Origin: Deltaproteobacteria bacterium
Lineage (GTDB): Bacteria; Desulfobacterota; Dissulfuribacteria; Dissulfuribacterales; UBA3076
Reading direction: 5' to 3'
Assembly: GCA_027004315.1 (NCBI GenBank)
Contig: JALTHV010000005.1
Location: 1 to 15,946 of the forward strand
DNA length: 15,946 nt
Part shown: piece after piece, positions 13,742 through 15,946 of the stretch
How positions within the stretch are numbered: position 1 is the first letter of the stretch
Layout: every line of letters starts with the position of its first letter
The notes under the pieces: generated by a model
Databases searched by the model: none
Seen by the model: only the letters and a program-made list of their open reading frames with translations
What the model was told of the DNA's origin: nothing
Program-made: the position numbers and the translations under genes

Positions 13742-14245
13742 TTTCCTTACATCTCCTTATTCTTATTTTACTTGCCTAAACGAGGCCACGATTTCCCTAC
13801 GTTGGTTTTAAAAAGAACTATACTTACTCAAAAGACAACTCTACCTATAACCTTTAAAGAATAAAGATGATAGCTATTCAGATGCAAAAAATACAACAGA
13901 AACCCAGAAACTGCGCCAAGTCAACACCTGGTAATCTTCATTCTTTAATGTTTCAGAATTCTAAACATAACCAATATCCACACCTGACACGCAAAATTCT
14001 CCCAACCCGATTACACGCCTTAACTATAAAATTAGGCTATCTATTACGAACCCTTGCATAATAACAAGAATTGTTCTCTGTGTCAAGGACTATTGATCCA
14101 ACCGGATATTTTATATAAAAATGTACCCCAAAACCTGGACAGGTAATTAAGGTGTATTGGCTGACACTTCTTGTATGTTCAGGAGGGGATATAAAATCGA
14201 TGCTAAAGAGATACTCTACAGCCTTAAATAGCACGATTTTCTGTC

Positions 14246-14274
14246 TTGACAATAGGGTACACTTTATATATCAA
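14246..14274 (+). promoter_or_regulatory. Candidate promoter without a downstream gene
   Basis: Seen: TTGACA (14246-14251), 17-nt spacer, TATCAA (14269-14274). The -35 box is perfect and the -10 box fair. No open reading frame follows, so it would drive either a non-coding RNA or a very long leader for the FmdE-family gene 500 nt away. It could also be chance in AT-rich DNA. Confidence 0.35.
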
Positions 14275-14448
14275 TTATAGGATGTAAGAGGTTACAAATA
14301 TACTCACATTTATACCACCAAATCCTGAATTGCAGGACAACATGGATGGACAATCCAGACTGAGGGCTTTTGCCTGCTTAAGGTAAAAATGCCTTAGAGG
14401 TAAAATCTGGTTTTGTTCCAATCTAGCCAATCGCCTTTATGGCATCTT

Positions 14449-14536
14449 GTACTTCTCAATACCTTATATATAAGGGAGAATTCTGTCTACAAAAATTTTA
14501 GAAGACAAGGGGCAAGAGCACTTAGAGGAACGAGGT
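14449..14536. repeat. Degenerate remnant related to element family A (A3)
   Basis: Seen: gtacttctcaata at 14449 resembles the A-family end gtaacttctcaata. Then 14489-14510 (ttttagaagacaaggggcaaga) resembles 173-193 inside A1 (ccttagaaaacaaggggcga), followed in both by gagca. In between is the palindrome ccttatatataagg. The order matches A1, but the outer right arm and the inner GTAACC repeat are not recognisable, so this looks like an old, decayed copy. Confidence 0.4.
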
Positions 14537-14660
14537 TGACATATCCTGGCCTTCCTGCCCTGTATGGAGGGATCTGGCCCTAAAGACTAATCAACTACAG
14601 GAGAGACCGAAAAAATTCTTGACTTCTTAGGACATCTCAAGTAGAAAGTATATCTGATAT

Positions 14661-14756
14661 CGGCGGCAGAAGCCGTTTTACTGTTATCGTTTTTTGCAAA
14701 AAAGCCACGAAGGTTACAGGCATCTCAGAAAGGGATGCACCTTCGTGGCTTTTTTT
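14661..14756 (+). terminator. Tandem hairpins with strong intrinsic terminator in FmdE leader
   Basis: Seen: first a short stem cggc-ggcagaa-gccg (14661-14675) followed by tttt. Then gccacgaaggt (14704-14714) pairs perfectly with accttcgtggc (14739-14749), enclosing a smaller gcatc/gatgc stem (14720-14724 with 14734-14738), and is followed by seven T (14750-14756). The A-run before the stem can also pair with the T-run, making it bidirectional. No complete gene lies upstream on the plus strand within 2.6 kb, and the FmdE-family start is 23 nt downstream. It may therefore work as an attenuator in that gene's leader rather than as an end-of-operon terminator. I could not match the sequence to a known riboswitch. 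Confidence 0.75.
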
Positions 14757-14779
14757 GTGGGCAATAGAGAGGTATTCCA

Positions 14780-15730
14780 ATGGATAAAACAGAGGCACTG
14801 CGATCCATTCGATACGACCTGTTTGAATATATCCAAAAAGAAGTGGCCGTAGATCTGGGCAGCAACGGATTGCCCATTGGATTTAGGCACGGCAGAGAGA
14901 GACATGGCATCACCAGAGTCCTTGACTACTTCAGGACACAGCCGGGCTGGCCAATCAATGCATTTCTGGTAGAGGATGATGACAAAGAGGTCTATTTTCT
15001 ATATTTCCATTTTCTGGCCAGCCATCCTGACAATCGGTCTAATGAAGGTAGTTGGGTCCTGAGCTTCAGGATATTGAGCGACAGAGAGCTAATGGCCCTA
15101 TATAGAAGAGACAGAAAGATGCTACTCAATACGGCTATCGAGAAGGTAGTTGACTTCCATGGGCACCTATGTCCTGAGCTCGTAATTGGGGTAAGGGTAA
15201 GTGAATATGCACATAGATATCTTTCTGGCGAAGACTTTTCATTGATTGCAGAGAATACTACCTCTGCAGCAGATGCCATTCAGGTCCTGCTTGGGACTAC
15301 ATTAGGGAATAAACGGCTTCAGGTCATGGACTTTGGCAAACACAATTATACGTTTGTGGTGCCAGGAGATAGGCATATGGCCCTTAGGTTGTCTCTCAAA
15401 AGGCCTCATTATGGAGATGAGGACAGGTATCAAGGGCTCTGGGAAAAAATCAGGGGATTAGAGGCGACATTTGACGATGTGGTGGAATGCCAGAGGCTCA
15501 TGGATATGAGGATCAAGGCCCTATGTAAATGGGATCTGGAAGATATGTTCGATCTGGAAGAGCTAAGGTACGGGACTGCATCTACTGAGCTGCCCGCACT
15601 CTATAAGATCTGTCATAGCTGTCACCATGAGGTCCTGACAGATCGTGCCATTGAATATCACGGGAATCTCTATTGCATCCCGTGCTTTCAGCGAATCAAT
15701 AATGCCTATATAGGTTGCAAGATTCAATAG
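14780..15730 (+). CDS. FmdE-family protein with N-terminal extension and zinc ribbon
   Basis: A 316-aa protein containing an FmdE domain. The family is named for a subunit co-purifying with molybdenum formylmethanofuran dehydrogenase. Bacterial homologues often sit near molybdate, tungstate or metal genes, and their role is unproven. Seen: residues 1-115 form an N-terminal region I do not recognise (GFRHGRERHGITRVLDYFRTQPGW). FmdE core: VDFHGHLCPELVIGVRVSEY at 124-143, ENTTSAADAIQVLLGTTLGN at 158-177, DFGKHNYTF at 184-192. C-terminal zinc ribbon: C278-x2-C281 and C299-x2-C302. Oddities: the family usually has Cys before xxDAIQ and Cys in GCT; here these are Ser162/Thr neighbours and Thr173, and CPG is CPE. 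The HGHLCP site is intact. The ribosome site agagagg lies about 9 nt before the ATG. A terminator precedes it, suggesting leader control. Confidence 0.82.
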   Translation: MDKTEALRSIRYDLFEYIQKEVAVDLGSNGLPIGFRHGRERHGITRVLDYFRTQPGWPINAFLVEDDDKEVYFLYFHFLASHPDNRSNEGSWVLSFRILSDRELMALYRRDRKMLLNTAIEKVVDFHGHLCPELVIGVRVSEYAHRYLSGEDFSLIAENTTSAADAIQVLLGTTLGNKRLQVMDFGKHNYTFVVPGDRHMALRLSLKRPHYGDEDRYQGLWEKIRGLEATFDDVVECQRLMDMRIKALCKWDLEDMFDLEELRYGTASTELPALYKICHSCHHEVLTDRAIEYHGNLYCIPCFQRINNAYIGCKIQ

Positions 15731-15745
15731 AGCCAGAGATTTAAT

Positions 15746-15763
15746 CCGCAGATTCCGCAGATT
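15746..15763 (+). repeat. Tandem duplication of a 9-mer
   Basis: Seen: ccgcagatt twice in direct succession, 16 nt after the FmdE-family stop. The preceding ttaatccgca also occurs in the loop of element B1 (near 12345-12354). It could be a small dispersed repeat or coincidence. Confidence 0.4.
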
Positions 15764-15819
15764 GGATGAATTGTATGAAGGCAATACGAGACCTCTATAC
15801 CCTGAATCTATCTAAAAAT

Positions 15820-15901
15820 GTAACCGTTCACACCCCCCTGTTGCAACCGTCCACGTCCCCGGCTAGCAGTAGAATCTGGCCGGGGGAATGTGAACGGTTA
15901 C
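15820..15901. mobile_element. Short palindromic MITE-like element, family B, copy B2
   Basis: Seen: 82 bp with perfect 13-bp terminal inverted repeats, gtaaccgttcaca (15820-15832) and tgtgaacggttac (15889-15901). An inner stem is ccccggc (15857-15863) with gccgggg (15879-15885). It is the reverse orientation of B1: its complement aligns along both arms of B1, including the side stretch ggacgtggacggtt, but lacks the long central stem. No target duplication is visible (left flank ctaaaaat, right flank aatgctac), so it may be older or rearranged. It lies 89 nt after the FmdE-family stop. Confidence 0.8.
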
Positions 15902-15946
15902 AATGCTACAGCCAGGAATATCATGAGGGTCAAGAGTGCATAACCG

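Larger units (their letters stand above)
13742..14779. other. Gene-poor intergenic region of about 1 kb
   Basis: No convincing protein gene is seen. It is AT-rich between the divergent tauE and fmdE-like genes. It should hold the tauE promoter at its left end, though no pair of boxes stands out. It also contains a candidate plus-strand promoter (14246-14274), a degenerate A-family remnant (14449-14536), a 14-bp palindrome ccttatatataagg (14462-14475), and the leader with a terminator before the FmdE gene. A 71-codon frame at 14037-14252 (minus) starts with TTG, has no ribosome site and resembles nothing I recognise. The rest may be decayed sequence or a small RNA. Confidence 0.6.

Noticed and set aside
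13867..14061. 64-codon plus-strand frame
   Set aside because: Low-complexity Gln/Lys/Asn composition typical of AT-rich non-coding DNA; no ribosome site.
14037..14252. 71-codon minus-strand frame in the gene-poor region
   Set aside because: TTG start, no ribosome site, no known motif and no conserved neighbour; it could be a decayed gene but cannot be supported.
14661..14756. Possible known riboswitch (molybdenum cofactor or c-di-GMP) before the FmdE gene
   Set aside because: Conserved core sequences of the classes I know are not visible; only the terminator and stems can be supported.

Overview
The window reads as a chromosomal segment of a Gram-negative, probably anaerobic bacterium. The family mix suggests Desulfobacterota (the former Deltaproteobacteria) or a relative. 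It includes a cysteine-bearing PAS histidine kinase, a LarE-type sulfur transferase with a CxxC motif, a TauE/SafE exporter with a DUF1634-like partner, an FmdE-family zinc protein, a FlgM-like anti-sigma factor and a ClpS/ClpA pair. Base composition is moderate, and AGA/AGG (Arg) and ATA (Ile) codons are common. There is no rRNA, tRNA or taxon-diagnostic marker, so the lineage is an inference.

Layout. 1-290: a 254-bp palindromic element (A1) and no gene. 324-1703 (+): larE-like, an HU-family gene and a very short flgM-like gene that starts with TTG. 1913-3789 (-): a PAS histidine kinase followed by a SAM methyltransferase, now separated by a truncated copy of the same element (A2). 3995-9920 (+): a tightly packed operon tlyA-clpS-clpA-glgP (4-nt overlap, then 12-nt and 8-nt gaps), closed by a hairpin. 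10007-10663 (-): adk with a very good sigma-70 promoter. 10790-12121 (+): a UMF1-type major facilitator. 12258-12428: palindromic element B1 with a perfect 8-bp target duplication, in the gap between convergent genes. 12432-13741 (-): the TauE/SafE exporter and its DUF1634-like partner. 13742-14779: about 1 kb without a convincing gene, holding a degenerate A-like remnant, a candidate promoter and a strong terminator. 14780-15730 (+): an FmdE-family protein whose start lies 23 nt after that terminator. 15820-15901: a second, short B element.

How the genes relate. ClpS delivers N-degron substrates to ClpA, which unfolds them for ClpP; ClpP itself is not in the window. TlyA acts on rRNA, GlgP on storage glucan and Adk on adenylates, so much of the window is housekeeping. 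LarE and FmdE belong to metal and sulfur cofactor chemistry, and TauE/DUF1634 probably move sulfur oxyanions or organosulfonates.

The most distinctive content is two families of small gene-less palindromic elements. They share GTAAC...GTTAC ends, and the clearest copy has an 8-bp target duplication. As I remember the family, these are the hallmarks of IS66-type transposition. The elements sit exactly at gene edges: one duplicates a stop codon and one ends a single base from a start codon.
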